Source: Nonomuraea indica (GTDB taxonomy: Bacteria > Actinomycetota > Actinomycetes > Streptosporangiales > Streptosporangiaceae). Taken from it: a stretch of 64,000 nucleotides of DNA. Below the pieces are notes generated by a model. It saw nothing but the letters and a program-made list of their open reading frames with translations. It was not told the DNA's origin and searched no databases. Within the stretch, counting starts at the first letter, position 1. Every line of letters begins with the position of its first letter. The stretch is taken from the NCBI RefSeq assembly GCF_002850745.1, contig NZ_KZ559468.1, forward strand, positions 539,119-603,118, given 5' to 3'. Shown in pieces: positions 1 through 8,405 of this stretch. The position numbers were made by a program, and so were the translations under genes.

Positions 1-218
1 GGCTGCGGCGTGCCGGCGTCCCCGGGCCTCTCGTCGGTCGTCGGATCCGGCGCGTCGGCGTCCCCAGCCCTCTGACGACCGACCATCGGCGTGCTGGCGT
101 CCCCGGCCCTCTGGTCGGTCGTCGGCTGCGGCGCGTTGTCGTCCCCGGGCCTCTCGCCGGTCGTCGGCTGCGGCCCGCCGACCTTTCCGGAGCGCGTCCC
201 GTCCGGTCCTGCGGCCGG
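1..218 (-). repeat. 42-bp in-frame tandem repeat in the WS/DGAT linker
   Basis: About four copies of a 42-bp unit (one shortened to 39 bp) with starts near 1, 43, 85 and 124. Read on the minus strand they encode variants of TTDERPGDAGTPQP. Every unit length is a multiple of three, so the reading frame is kept. Confidence 0.85.
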
Positions 219-728
219 GGTTGTGCCGGCGGGTGGGGGAACGGGGCGGCGCGGCGTGGGGGTGAGGTCCAGCAGGGCGGCCAGGGTCTCGGCGCCCGAG
301 ACGCCGTCGATCGCCGCGTGGTGCACCTTCGTGTAGACGGCGACCAGGCCGCCGGCCAGCCCCCGGATCAGGTGCATCTCCCACAGCGGCCGCGTCCGGT
401 CCAGCCGGCGCGCGTGGATGCGGGCCACCTCCTCGGCGAGCCGCCGGTGGTCGCCCGGTGCCGGAAGCACCGTCTCGAACAGGTGGTCGTCGATGTCCGG
501 AGCCGGCCCGGCCATCCAGTACGGACGGTCCAGACCCCACGGCACCGGCGCCAGCCGGAGGAACAGCGCGGGGGACAGGTGGATCCGTTGCCGGAGCAGC
601 GCGGCCAGCGACTCCCGGCTGACGGAGCCGTCGGCGGGGTCGAGGATCGCCAGACCCGCCACGTGCGCGGTCGTGGTCGCGCACTCGACATGGAGGAACT
701 GGGCGTCGAGCGCGGTCAGCTGGCGCAT
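1..728 (-). CDS. WS/DGAT-type wax ester synthase/diacylglycerol acyltransferase, N-terminal part (runs off the window)
   Basis: Acyl-CoA-dependent O-acyltransferase of the wax ester/triacylglycerol (storage lipid) type. Only about 243 N-terminal residues are inside the window. The protein opens MRQLTALDAQFLHVE, a typical opening of the family, and carries the active-site HHxxxDG motif as HHAAIDG at about residues 136-142. The start at 728 is preceded by a GGGGGAG ribosome binding site. From about residue 170 the chain turns into a repetitive Pro/Asp/Gly/Thr-rich linker with about four copies of a 14-residue unit. The family normally has a linker between its two acyltransferase-like domains, so this is probably an expanded linker and not a frameshift. 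The C-terminal domain cannot be checked here. Confidence 0.85.
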   Translation of the reverse strand, partial: MRQLTALDAQFLHVECATTTAHVAGLAILDPADGSVSRESLAALLRQRIHLSPALFLRLAPVPWGLDRPYWMAGPAPDIDDHLFETVLPAPGDHRRLAEEVARIHARRLDRTRPLWEMHLIRGLAGGLVAVYTKVHHAAIDGVSGAETLAALLDLTPTPRRPVPPPAGTTPAAGPDGTRSGKVGGPQPTTGERPGDDNAPQPTTDQRAGDASTPMVGRQRAGDADAPDPTTDERPGDAGTPQ

Positions 729-873
729 TCGCTCCCCCTCGCTGGGTGTGCCGGTCGGCATCACGCGCGACCATGTCGGCACTGGTTTCGGCGGGAGACC
801 TGCGGATGTATTCCACGCCTTTCGGGAAACTATTCTCCTGCTCCGCGCCCCACGCCGCATCTGGTGCGATTCT

Positions 874-1920
874 TCACCATTCGACGACCTGAACGGGATG
901 CCGGACGACCGCGTCGAAGTCGTAGCCCAGCGGATGACGCGGTGCGACGAGCGGCTGCGTCGCGCCCGTCTCGTCGGTCGCCATCGCCATCAGGACGTGC
1001 GGTCCCCGGCGAGGCGGCACCCAGGTGACGTGCCAGCGTGTCCAGGCGCCGACCAGGTGCCGGCCGTGTAGCTCGGCCTCGCGCCAGGTGAGCCCGCCGT
1101 CGAAGCTCACCTCCACCTTCACGATGTGTCCCCGCCCGGACCACGACCTGCCGCGCAGCACGTACGGGCGCCCGGCGACGAGGGTGGAATCCCAGGCGAG
1201 CTCGAAGGCGCTTCGCACCGGCTGCACGGTGATGTCGCGGTAGAAGACGGTGTTCCACGGCGTGACGGCCGCGGACGTGGTCACGGCCAGGTCGCCGAGC
1301 CATTTGATCGACGCGATTCCGGCCCATCCCGGCACCACGAGGCGGGCCGGGAACCCATGGTCGGGCGGCAGCGGCCGGCCGTTCATCTCGTAGGCGACGA
1401 GGACGTCCTCCATGGCCTTGGCCACGGGCAGCGGGCGGCGGACATGCCCGTACTGCTCGAACGGCGCGTCGAGCCCCTGCGCCACCACGTCCACGGCGTC
1501 GGGCCGGAGTCCGGCCTGCCTCAGCAGGTGCGCCAGGGGCACTCCGCGCCAGCGGGCCACCCCGATGGCGCCCAGACCCCACGGGGTGCCGGGCGCCGGG
1601 TCGTGCTGCTGCGTCCCGTAGAACCGCCGCCCGTTCCCGGTGCACTCGATCGCGACGTCGATCGTCCGCGACGGCATGGCCCTCAGGTCGGCGTAGTCGT
1701 GCACGGCCGGACATCGCACTCCGGGCCCGTGCAGGCGCAGCCGCCACGCGTCGGCGTCGATCCGCGGGGTGGTGGTGTGGTTGCGTACGAAGAAGCGGTC
1801 GATCGGCGTGTGGTAGCCGAGACCGGCCATGGCCTCCCAGCGCATCTCCGCGTTTCCGTCGTGCCGGATGAACAGGTGATCCGGCAGCGGCTTGACGATG
1901 GACGCCGTGACCTGCTTCAT
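874..1920 (-). CDS. sulfite oxidase-family molybdopterin-dependent oxidoreductase
   Basis: A 348-residue protein of the sulfite oxidase/YedY-like molybdenum cofactor family. The Mo-pterin domain fills the first two thirds. The presumed molybdenum-ligand cysteine is C93 in IECTGNGRR, and GFPARLVVPGWAGIASIKWL is the conserved turn near the domain end. The C-terminal third (VKVEVSFDGGLTWREAEL) matches the Mo-co oxidoreductase dimerisation domain. No signal peptide or heme domain is visible, so a cytoplasmic enzyme using a separate electron acceptor is likely. The start is fixed by a GGAGGAGGC ribosome binding site just upstream. The substrate (sulfite or another small oxo-acceptor) cannot be told from sequence alone. 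Confidence 0.85.
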   Translation of the reverse strand: MKQVTASIVKPLPDHLFIRHDGNAEMRWEAMAGLGYHTPIDRFFVRNHTTTPRIDADAWRLRLHGPGVRCPAVHDYADLRAMPSRTIDVAIECTGNGRRFYGTQQHDPAPGTPWGLGAIGVARWRGVPLAHLLRQAGLRPDAVDVVAQGLDAPFEQYGHVRRPLPVAKAMEDVLVAYEMNGRPLPPDHGFPARLVVPGWAGIASIKWLGDLAVTTSAAVTPWNTVFYRDITVQPVRSAFELAWDSTLVAGRPYVLRGRSWSGRGHIVKVEVSFDGGLTWREAELHGRHLVGAWTRWHVTWVPPRRGPHVLMAMATDETGATQPLVAPRHPLGYDFDAVVRHPVQVVEW

Positions 1921-2273
1921 GCCTCCTCCTTCATTTCCTACTTGAAAACCATGTAATCACGGCGGGGCCCGCCGATCCACCTCCCACCGCACACGGATCT
2001 CCCGGCGCCCGAGAGGGCCGCTTCCTCGATCTCCCCAGGCCAGGACATGTCCGCCCCTCTCGGACAACCAACACCGCGGAGCCACTCCCTGGTTTCTCCC
2101 TACCCGGTCCCCGCCCCGTCCGATCCCGAGCGCCGGAACCCCAGGCGCGCCGGGAGCGCTCACCCCGGTCCACGACGTCGGTGACGTCGGCCCGGTCCAG
2201 GACGGCCGGGCCCGGCCCGGCCGGCCTGGACCGGGCCGGCCGGGCCCGGCCGCACCGCCTGTCGAGCCCTCGC
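1921..2273. other. intergenic region, no gene seen
   Basis: It holds the ribosome binding site of the molybdoenzyme at its left edge and a long GC-only inverted repeat near its right end (listed separately). I see no credible coding sequence. Open frames here are GC-driven. Confidence 0.6.
2189..2237. terminator. 13-bp perfect inverted repeat downstream of the LLM oxidoreductase gene
   Basis: The left arm GGCCCGGTCCAGG (2189-2201) is perfectly complementary to CCTGGACCGGGCC (2225-2237) across a 23-nt GC-rich loop. It lies about 40 bp beyond the stop of the minus-strand gene ending at 2274. There is no T tract, so it is a candidate factor-assisted terminator or mRNA 3'-end stabiliser. Confidence 0.45.
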
Positions 2274-3137
2274 TCAGCGACCGGCCGGGACGACGGCGGA
2301 GACCCGGTCGGCCAGGTCGGCCACATGGGCCAGCCACCTGTCGTCGGCCGCGTCCGGAACGGCGACGATGACGTGGTCGATGCCCAGGCCGGCCAGGCCG
2401 GCGCAGCGCTCGGCGCTCTCCGAGACGCTCTCACCGGCCGGGATCCGCATGTGCAGAGTCTTCTCGATCTCCTCGTACGGCCGTCCGAGCCGCTCGCAGT
2501 GCGCGCGCAGCACGCCGAGCTTGTGGCGGACGTCGGCCCCGTGCAGCAGGTTGCAGGCGTCGGCGTACTCGGCGACGAGCCGGAGCGTCTTCGTCTCCCC
2601 GCTGCCGCCGATCAGGATGGGCGGGCGACCCTGCGGCGCGTTCAGCGTCCGGCCCAGCCGGTAGTGGCGTCCCTCGTACGGCTTGTCCTCGTCGCTCCAC
2701 ATCTGCCGGGCGATCCGCAGGGTCTCCTCCAGCCGCTCGAACCGCTCCGCCAGCGGCGGGAAGCGCAGGCCGAGCCCCCGCGACTCCTCCTCGTACCACC
2801 CCGCCCCGATGCCGAGCACCGCACGGCCGCCGGAGAGCGCGTCCAGGGTGCTGACCTGCTTCACCAGCATCCCCGGCTCGCGGTGGACGGCGCAGGTCAC
2901 CAGTGCTCCCAGGGTGACACGACTGGTGAGGGCGGCGGCGTACGACAGCGCGCCGTACGCCTCCAGCATGGGATCGGTCACGGAGCCGAAGTTGGGGATC
3001 TGGAAGAGATGGTCCATCACCCACAGGCTGTGCAGCCCGGCCTCGTCCGCGCCGCGGGCGACGGCGGCGAACCGTTCGGCTATCGCGGCGTCACCGCCGG
3101 GCCAGGTGTAACGGGGGCAGGTCAGACCGAGCTTCAT
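2274..3137 (-). CDS. LLM-class F420-dependent oxidoreductase
   Basis: A 287-residue luciferase-like (TIM-barrel) oxidoreductase of the actinobacterial F420-using branch. It starts MKLGLTCPRYTWPGG and contains the typical LWVMDHLFQIPNFG, RVTLGALVTCAVHREPGMLVKQ-type barrel segments, then GIGAGWYEEE and PILIGGSGETKTLRLVAEYADACN. These elements bind the deazaflavin or flavin cofactor in the family. The start is supported by GGGAGT a few bases upstream. It follows the terminator of the upstream small gene, so it is transcribed separately. The substrate is unknown. F420 rather than FMN use is inferred from family resemblance only. Confidence 0.85.
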   Translation of the reverse strand: MKLGLTCPRYTWPGGDAAIAERFAAVARGADEAGLHSLWVMDHLFQIPNFGSVTDPMLEAYGALSYAAALTSRVTLGALVTCAVHREPGMLVKQVSTLDALSGGRAVLGIGAGWYEEESRGLGLRFPPLAERFERLEETLRIARQMWSDEDKPYEGRHYRLGRTLNAPQGRPPILIGGSGETKTLRLVAEYADACNLLHGADVRHKLGVLRAHCERLGRPYEEIEKTLHMRIPAGESVSESAERCAGLAGLGIDHVIVAVPDAADDRWLAHVADLADRVSAVVPAGR

Positions 3138-3197
3138 CGAGACTCCCAGAGGGTGAGGTGCCGCCGCGGGGCGCGTCGTCGCGGTAGGGCGGGCATG

Positions 3198-3240
3198 AAA
3201 AAACCCTCTCGCCCGGGCTGTGCGCGCCGGGCCGAGAGGG
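3198..3240 (-). terminator. strong Rho-independent terminator of the small secreted protein gene
   Basis: On the minus strand, CCCTCTCGGCCCGG and its near-complement CCCGGGCGAGAGGG form a hairpin (3204-3240) followed directly by TTTTTT (3203-3198). Classic intrinsic terminators with a run of six T are rare in genomes this GC-rich, so this one stands out. Confidence 0.85.
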
Positions 3241-3329
3241 CTCCGTGGTCATGATTATCCCACACTCACGCCAGGTGAACGTGACGGCGGCGATGTCGTC
3301 GCACGGACGCGGCCACGTGCGTACGGACG

Positions 3330-3587
3330 TCAGGCGCGATACCCCCAGAGGTTGACGTACAGGCCGGTCTCGCTGTCGAGCTTGCAGTGCCCCTTGTAGA
3401 CGTTGACCGTGGCGTTGCCGCAGTCACGCCACCCCTGCGCCGTGTTGGGGTACGTCGCCGCGACGTACCACGAGCCGAGTGCGGTCACCGGTGAGGTCGC
3501 CGCGGCCGCGGCGCCCACGGTGAACGTCAGGGTGCCCACGGCCACCGCCGCCGACACCGCGAGCCGTGCCGTCGTCTTCACGATCAT
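3330..3587 (-). CDS. small secreted protein with two cysteines, unknown function
   Basis: An 85-residue protein. The start MIVKTTARLAVSAAVAVG is chosen because GGAGGGGAC lies at good spacing and the next 30 residues form a classic Sec signal peptide ending in an alanine-rich cleavage site (GAAAAATS). The mature part is about 55 residues and ends LYVNLWGYRA. It has two cysteines (in RDCGNATV and KGHCKLD) that could form one disulfide. No family is recognised. The gene is monocistronic, with its own strong terminator. The size, secretion signal and disulfide suggest an extracellular peptide, for example an envelope or inhibitor-like protein, but this is a guess. Confidence 0.75.
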   Translation of the reverse strand: MIVKTTARLAVSAAVAVGTLTFTVGAAAAATSPVTALGSWYVAATYPNTAQGWRDCGNATVNVYKGHCKLDSETGLYVNLWGYRA

Positions 3588-3954
3588 CTGGTCCCCTCCG
3601 CCGATCTCTGCTTCGAGCGCGTCCCACGTTAGGGCGCGGTGCGTTGGTGATCGAGGCGGTCGCCTGCCAATTTCCATCTGAATGCGGACAATCCGGCGTT
3701 GACGGCGGCCGGCCCGCGCTCCAGGCCCGGGATGCCGACGGGCGAGCAACGGTCACGATGGTCGGGGTGGGGTTCGGCGGCTGGTCGGGTGGGAGGGCGC
3801 CGGTTCGGTGAGGCGGGATGCGGGGCTCGATGGGCTTGCCGGTGGGAGCCAGGGGTTCAGGTCGGAGTGGAGAGGGCTCCCGGTGGGAGTTCGGGGGGAG
3901 GGGCCGGGGCGTGAGCGGGTCGGGGACCCGGGTGGGAAGTGGCGCGGAAACGGT
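3588..3954. other. intergenic region with a G-rich stretch, no gene seen
   Basis: The left part is the 5' region of the minus-strand secreted protein gene. From about 3755 to 3945 the plus strand is strongly G-rich, with many GGG/GGGG runs and the block CCGGTGGGAG present twice, so it could form G-quadruplexes. I see no coding sequence. Confidence 0.5.
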
Positions 3955-3985
3955 TTGACCCTGCCGCGGCGTGAGGTTCTAGCGT
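3955..3985 (+). promoter_or_regulatory. promoter of the L11 paralogue, leaderless type
   Basis: TTGACC at 3955-3960 and TAGCGT at 3980-3985 with a 19-bp spacer. The -10 box ends 7 nt before the ATG at 3993, and no Shine-Dalgarno sequence is present. This fits an mRNA that begins at or next to the start codon. Confidence 0.6.
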
Positions 3986-3992
3986 CCGCCGC

Positions 3993-4424
3993 ATGACGAA
4001 CCAGAAGAAGATCGCCCGTGAGGTCACCCTGGAGCTGGAGGCCGGCAACGCGGCGATGACCGACATCGGCAAGATGCTCGGACCCGCCGGCATCAACACG
4101 CGGCAGCTCAAGCTCGACTACGACGCCGCCACGGCCGCCCAGCGCGGCGACGTCGTGCCCGTCGTGGTCACCGTCTTCGAGGACCGGACGTACGCGCTGC
4201 GCCTCAAGACGCCGCCCACGGCATACCTCATCCGCAAGACCCTCGGCCTGGCGCGGGGCGCGGCCCGGCCGGGGACGCAGAGCGTGGCGAAGCTGTCACG
4301 GGACCAGTTGAGGGAGATCGCCGAGCGCAAGCTGCCCGACCTCAACACCGCTGACGTGGAGGCGGCGATGCGCCAGGTCGCGGGCACCGCCCGGTCCATG
4401 GGCGTGCTCGTCGCCGATGAGTGA
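3993..4424 (+). CDS. divergent paralogue of ribosomal protein L11
   Basis: A 143-residue L11-like protein. The C-terminal RNA-binding half is well kept (DQLREIAERKLPDLN, AGTARSMGVLV), as are YDAAT.AQRGDVVPVVVTVFEDR and the KTPPTAYLI region. The N-terminal part differs. The ANPSPPVGPALGQ-type loop of canonical L11 is replaced by NAAMTDIGKMLGP, which removes the conserved prolines. In bacteria these prolines contact thiopeptides such as thiostrepton at the L11/23S rRNA site. The gene stands alone, with no rplA, nusG or secE beside it, and appears leaderless. It is probably not the housekeeping rplK. It could be an alternative ribosomal protein expressed under a condition, or a resistance variant. 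Confidence 0.85.
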   Translation: MTNQKKIAREVTLELEAGNAAMTDIGKMLGPAGINTRQLKLDYDAATAAQRGDVVPVVVTVFEDRTYALRLKTPPTAYLIRKTLGLARGAARPGTQSVAKLSRDQLREIAERKLPDLNTADVEAAMRQVAGTARSMGVLVADE

Positions 4425-4464
4425 ACGGCTCGGCCTTTCGAGGTGTGCCGGAGGGCGGTGGACG

Positions 4465-6147
4465 TCAGGGACGGAGGAACGCCAGCAGGCGCTCCAACGG
4501 CCAGGTGTTGATGACGTCGTCGGTGGTCAGCCAGGCGCGCTGGGCGATGCCGACGCCGAAGCGCTGGTGGGCCAGGTGGGGGATGGCGTGGGAGTCGCTG
4601 TCGATGGAGAACTTCACCCCGTGGTGCCTGGCCAGCCGCACCAGGTCGGCGGGCAGGTCGGACCGATCCGGGTAGGAGTCGATCTCCATGGCCGTGCCCG
4701 TGCGGGCGGCGGCGCGGAAGACGGCGTCCCAGTCGGCGTCCACCGGCTCCCGCTTGCCGATCTTGCGCGTGGTGGGATGGCCGATGATGTCGACGTAGGG
4801 ATTCTCGCAGGCGGCGATGAACCGGCGGGTCATCTCGTCGCGGGGCATGCCGAAGTGCGAGTGGACCGAGGCGACGCACACGTCGAACGCGCGCAGCACG
4901 TCGGCCGGCCAGTCGACCGAGCCGTCGGGCGCGATGTTGAGCTCCGTGCCGTGCAGCAGGCGCATGCCGGGATAGCTCTGCTGAAGCTTGGCGAGCCGCT
5001 CCCGCTGCTCCAGCGCCTTGTCGAGGGTCATGCGCTGCATGGCCAGGTCGGGAGCGTGGTCGGTGACGGCGTAGTAGGAGTAGCCGCGGGCGTGGGCCGC
5101 CGCCACCATGTCCTCCAGCGAGGCGATGCCGTCGGTGAGGTCGGTGTGGGTGTGCAGGTCGCCGAGCAGGTCCTCCAGCCGGACCGGCTCGGGCAGCTCG
5201 CCGCGCAGCGCCGCCCGCACCTCGCCGCCGTCCTCCCGCATGGGCGGGGGGACGAACTGCATGCCGAGCGCGGCGTAGATGTCCTCCTCGGACTCGGCGG
5301 CGATCACCCGCTCACCCTCGAACAGGCCGTACTCCGACAGCTTCCACCCCTTCTTGACGGCCATCTCCCGGATCGCGACGTTGTGCTCCTTGGAGCCCGT
5401 GAAGTACTGCATCGCCGCGCCCCATGACCCGGCGGGCACCACGCGCAGATCGACCTGGATCCCCGAGGTGGTGCGCACGGACGTCTTCTTGTCGCCCGCG
5501 GCGATGACCTCCGCGACGTACGGCTGCGCCCGGAACCCCTCCATGACCGAAACCGGCGCCACCGCCAGGATGTCGATGTCACCGATCGTGTCCTTCATCC
5601 GGCGCAGCGACCCGGCGTAGGCGACCCGCTCGGCCGTCAGCGACGCCATCACCTGCTCGGCCAGCGCCATGGCCACCCCGATGTGCACCCGGCGGCCCGA
5701 CTGCTCCAGCTGCTCGACGCCCTTGGCGAGGTTGGCCAGGGTCTTGGGGCCGAGCCCCTTGACCCCGTCGAGGCGCCCCGCCGCGATGGCCTCGCCCAGC
5801 GCGGCGGGAGAGTCGATGCCGAACTCCTCGAACAGCGTGATCGCCGTCTTGGGACCGAGCGACGGCACCCGGGTCAGCCGCCGCACCCCCTCGGGCACCC
5901 GGCCGCGCAGGTCGTCGAGCTGCCGGAAGCTCCCGCGCTGCAGGAACTCCTCCATCTTCTTGGCGATCGCCTCGCCGACGCCGGGGACGGCGCGGACGTC
6001 CGTCGCCGAGATGTCCTCGGGGTGGCCGGCGATCGCCTTGGCCGCCTTCTGGTAGCTGCGCACCCGGAAGGCGTCGCCCCCGGTCAGCGCGAACAGCTCC
6101 GCGTATTCCTGCAGCGCCGCCGCGGCCTGCTCGTTTGCCCGTGCCAT
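4465..6147 (-). CDS. polX: family X DNA polymerase with PHP exonuclease domain (PolX)
   Basis: A 560-residue repair polymerase of the bacterial PolX type. In order it has an 8-kDa-like helix-hairpin-helix region (residues 1-145, with VPGVGEAIAKKM and VKGLGPKTLANL), a palm domain with the catalytic acidic residues D190 and D192 (GDIDIL) and D233 (VDLRVV), then a C-terminal PHP domain beginning GDLHTHTDLTDG at residue 329. The PHP metal-binding histidines are present, so a 3'-5' exonuclease or AP-endonuclease activity is likely. The length is normal for the family. The role is gap-filling in base excision or end repair. It ends 40 bp from the convergent L11 paralogue and starts leaderless. Confidence 0.93.
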   Translation of the reverse strand: MARANEQAAAALQEYAELFALTGGDAFRVRSYQKAAKAIAGHPEDISATDVRAVPGVGEAIAKKMEEFLQRGSFRQLDDLRGRVPEGVRRLTRVPSLGPKTAITLFEEFGIDSPAALGEAIAAGRLDGVKGLGPKTLANLAKGVEQLEQSGRRVHIGVAMALAEQVMASLTAERVAYAGSLRRMKDTIGDIDILAVAPVSVMEGFRAQPYVAEVIAAGDKKTSVRTTSGIQVDLRVVPAGSWGAAMQYFTGSKEHNVAIREMAVKKGWKLSEYGLFEGERVIAAESEEDIYAALGMQFVPPPMREDGGEVRAALRGELPEPVRLEDLLGDLHTHTDLTDGIASLEDMVAAAHARGYSYYAVTDHAPDLAMQRMTLDKALEQRERLAKLQQSYPGMRLLHGTELNIAPDGSVDWPADVLRAFDVCVASVHSHFGMPRDEMTRRFIAACENPYVDIIGHPTTRKIGKREPVDADWDAVFRAAARTGTAMEIDSYPDRSDLPADLVRLARHHGVKFSIDSDSHAIPHLAHQRFGVGIAQRAWLTTDDVINTWPLERLLAFLRP

Positions 6148-6153
6148 GAGGCC

Positions 6154-6159
6154 AGCTTA
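6154..6159 (-). promoter_or_regulatory. -10 box of polX, leaderless type
   Basis: On the minus strand TAAGCT is followed by 6 nt and then the ATG at 6147. No ribosome binding site is present. Confidence 0.55.
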
Positions 6160-6199
6160 GAAGGCGGCACCGACACTTCCCGCCGCTCCGGGACGCCTG

Positions 6200-7177
6200 T
6201 CAGAAACGGACCTCGCGCGGCCGGTACGGCTCGGCGAGGAAGGCCAGCTCCTTGTCCGACAGGCCGACCGACACCGCCGCGACCGCGTCGTCCACGTGCG
6301 CGTCCCTGGTGGCGCCCACGATCGGGGCGGTCACCGTCGGCTGGTGCAGCAGCCAGGCCAGCGCGACCCGGGCCGGCGGCAGCTCCCGCTCCCGCGCCAG
6401 CTGGGCGACCCGGTCCACGATGACGCGGTCGTTGTCCGGGTCGTAGAGGGCGTCGATGCGCGGGTCGGAACCGGTGCGGGCGGTCGAGGCGGACGATCCG
6501 GACGCGCCGGCGCGGGCCAGCACACCACGCGCCAGCGGACTCCACGGGATCACGCCCACGCCCTGGTCGGCGCAGAGCGGCAGCATCTCCCGCTCCTCCT
6601 CGCGGTAGAGCAGGTTGTAGTGCGGCTGCATCGCCGCGAACCGCGTCCAGCCGTTGACCTGGGCCACGTGCTGGGCCTTGGCGAACTGCCACGCCCACAT
6701 CGACGAGGCGCCCAGGTAGCGGGCCTTACCCGCCTTGACCACCTCGTGCAGCGCCTCCATGGTCTCCTCGATGGGCGTGTGGTCGTCCCACCGGTGGATC
6801 TGGTAGAGGTCCACGTAGTCGGTGCCGAGCCGCCGCAGCGAGGCGTCGATCGCCGCGTGGATGTGCTTGCGCGACAGGCCGCGGTCGTTGCGGCCCTCGC
6901 CCATCGGGAAGTAGACCTTCGTGGCCAGCACGTAGTCCTCGCGCCGGGGGAAGATCGCGCGCAGCATCTTGCCGGTCACGACCTCGCTCTGCCCGTCACT
7001 GTAGACGTCGGCGGTGTCGAAGAACGTCACCCCGGCCTCGGCCGCGCGACGGACGATCGGCTCGGCCCGCTCCTGCGGCAGCGCCCACTCCTGCCGGTCC
7101 GGATCGCCGTAGCTCATCATGCCCAGACAGATGCGGGAGACCTGCAGGCCGGTGGCGCCAAGTCGTGTGTATTCCAT
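6200..7177 (-). CDS. aldo/keto reductase
   Basis: A 325-residue NADPH-dependent aldo/keto reductase of the bacterial YajO/YdjG-like branch. The catalytic tetrad is visible: D54 and Y59 in FFDTADVYSDGQSE, K87 in LATKVYF, and H128 in YQIHRW. The C-terminal PIVGATRDAHVDDAV segment belongs to the cofactor-binding end of the barrel. The length is normal. The gene is transcribed in the same direction as polX and the upstream alcohol dehydrogenase, but each has its own leaderless-type promoter, so an operon is not needed to explain them. The natural substrate is unknown. Members of this branch act on various aldehydes and ketones. Confidence 0.9.
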   Translation of the reverse strand: MEYTRLGATGLQVSRICLGMMSYGDPDRQEWALPQERAEPIVRRAAEAGVTFFDTADVYSDGQSEVVTGKMLRAIFPRREDYVLATKVYFPMGEGRNDRGLSRKHIHAAIDASLRRLGTDYVDLYQIHRWDDHTPIEETMEALHEVVKAGKARYLGASSMWAWQFAKAQHVAQVNGWTRFAAMQPHYNLLYREEEREMLPLCADQGVGVIPWSPLARGVLARAGASGSSASTARTGSDPRIDALYDPDNDRVIVDRVAQLARERELPPARVALAWLLHQPTVTAPIVGATRDAHVDDAVAAVSVGLSDKELAFLAEPYRPREVRF

Positions 7178-7183
7178 GAACCC

Positions 7184-7189
7184 ACCCTA
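7184..7189 (-). promoter_or_regulatory. -10 box of the aldo/keto reductase gene, leaderless type
   Basis: TAGGGT on the minus strand, then 6 nt and the ATG at 7177, with no ribosome binding site. Confidence 0.55.
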
Positions 7190-7361
7190 ATCAGGGTGAG
7201 ATTCCCAGATCGCACACTTTACAGGGCGGACAGATCAGGTCCCTTGGCGAGGGCGAGGCGGACCGGCCGCTCTCGCGCGCAGGTGGCCGGGGACGTGGCG
7301 CGTGGCGTGGGCGCTCTCCCGCCCGTGGAGGGCGCCCTTCCGCCCGCGTCCGGACGTGCGC

Positions 7362-8393
7362 TCAGAGGTGCGGGCTGATCAGCGTGACCCCGGGGACGGA
7401 CCCGATCGAGGCCAGCGCCTTGCCCGCGTCGCCGAGCCCGATCGTGCGGGTGACGAGCTGCTCGGGGTGCAGGATGCCGGCCCGGATCATCTCCATCATC
7501 GGCGGGTAGGCGTGGGCCGCCATGCCGTGGCTGCCCAGCAGCCGCAGCTCGTGCCCGATCACCCGGCCCATCGGCACCGGCGTCGCGTCGCCCGGCAGCA
7601 GTCCCACCTGCACGTGGCGGCCCCTGCGGCGCAGGCTCCCGACCGAGGCGGCGCACGTCTGCGGGCTGCCCAGCGCGTCGAGCGACACGTGCGCGCCGCC
7701 CCTGGTCAGCTCCCGCACCTGGGCCGCGGCGTCGCCCGCCGAGCCGTCGACGAAGTGCGTGGCGCCCATCCGCTCCGCCAGGTGCAGGGCCTCGGCGCTG
7801 ACGTCCACCGCCACCACCCGCGCCCCCGCCGCCGAAGCGATCATCACCGCCGACAGGCCCACCCCGCCGCAGCCGTGCACAGCCACCCACTCGCCCGGCC
7901 GTACCTCGCCGACCTGCGCGACCGCCCGGAACGCCGTCGCGAAACGGCAGCCCAGCGAGGCGGCCGTGGCGTACGTCATGTCCTCGGGCACGGCCACGAG
8001 GTTGACGTCGGCGTGGTCCACGGCCACGAACTCGGCGAACGACCCCCAGTGGGAGAAGCCCGGCTGCGTCTGCCGCTCGCACACCTGCTGCTCGCCGGCG
8101 GCGCAGGCCGCGCACGTCCCGCACGCGCACACGAACGGGACGGTCACGCGCGCGCCGGGCAGCCAGTCGCGCACCTCGGCGCCCACCGCCTCCACCACCC
8201 CGGCGAACTCGTGGCCGGGAACGTGCGGCAGGGACCGGATGTCGGGGTCGTGGCCCTGCCAGCCGTGCCAGTCGCTGCGGCACAGCCCGGTCGCCTCGAC
8301 CCTGATCACCGCCCCGTGGGGCGCGGGCGACGGATCGGGCAGCTCGCGCAGGTCGAGGTCCCCACCGAACAGGTCAAAGGCAACGGCTCGCAT
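7362..8393 (-). CDS. zinc-dependent medium-chain alcohol dehydrogenase
   Basis: A 343-residue MDR-superfamily dehydrogenase. The catalytic zinc ligands are C38 ([10 protein letters not shown]) and H61-E62 (VPGHEFAG). The structural zinc lobe is complete, with four cysteines in [17 protein letters not shown]. The NAD(P) Rossmann fold shows as [28 protein letters not shown], where the acidic residue after the second strand points to NAD rather than NADP. It is similar to the zinc-dependent alcohol or formaldehyde-type dehydrogenases common in actinobacteria. It begins with a TAAGCT box 6 nt before the ATG. The substrate cannot be assigned. Confidence 0.9.
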   Translation of the reverse strand: MRAVAFDLFGGDLDLRELPDPSPAPHGAVIRVEATGLCRSDWHGWQGHDPDIRSLPHVPGHEFAGVVEAVGAEVRDWLPGARVTVPFVCACGTCAACAAGEQQVCERQTQPGFSHWGSFAEFVAVDHADVNLVAVPEDMTYATAASLGCRFATAFRAVAQVGEVRPGEWVAVHGCGGVGLSAVMIASAAGARVVAVDVSAEALHLAERMGATHFVDGSAGDAAAQVRELTRGGAHVSLDALGSPQTCAASVGSLRRRGRHVQVGLLPGDATPVPMGRVIGHELRLLGSHGMAAHAYPPMMEMIRAGILHPEQLVTRTIGLGDAGKALASIGSVPGVTLISPHL

Positions 8394-8399
8394 CTCACG

Positions 8400-8405
8400 A
8401 GCTTA
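8400..8405 (-). promoter_or_regulatory. -10 box of the alcohol dehydrogenase gene, leaderless type
   Basis: TAAGCT on the minus strand, 6 nt, then the ATG at 8393. The hexamer and spacing are the same as in front of polX. Confidence 0.55.

Noticed and set aside
1921..2434. Basic minus-strand frames between the molybdoenzyme and LLM genes
   Set aside because: Composition is Arg/Pro/Gly-rich with no domain, no ribosome binding site, and overlap with a hairpin. Treated as non-coding.
3993..4424. The L11 paralogue as the housekeeping rplK
   Set aside because: It is not next to rplA, nusG or secE, and the conserved proline loop is missing. A canonical copy is expected elsewhere, but this cannot be confirmed from the window alone.
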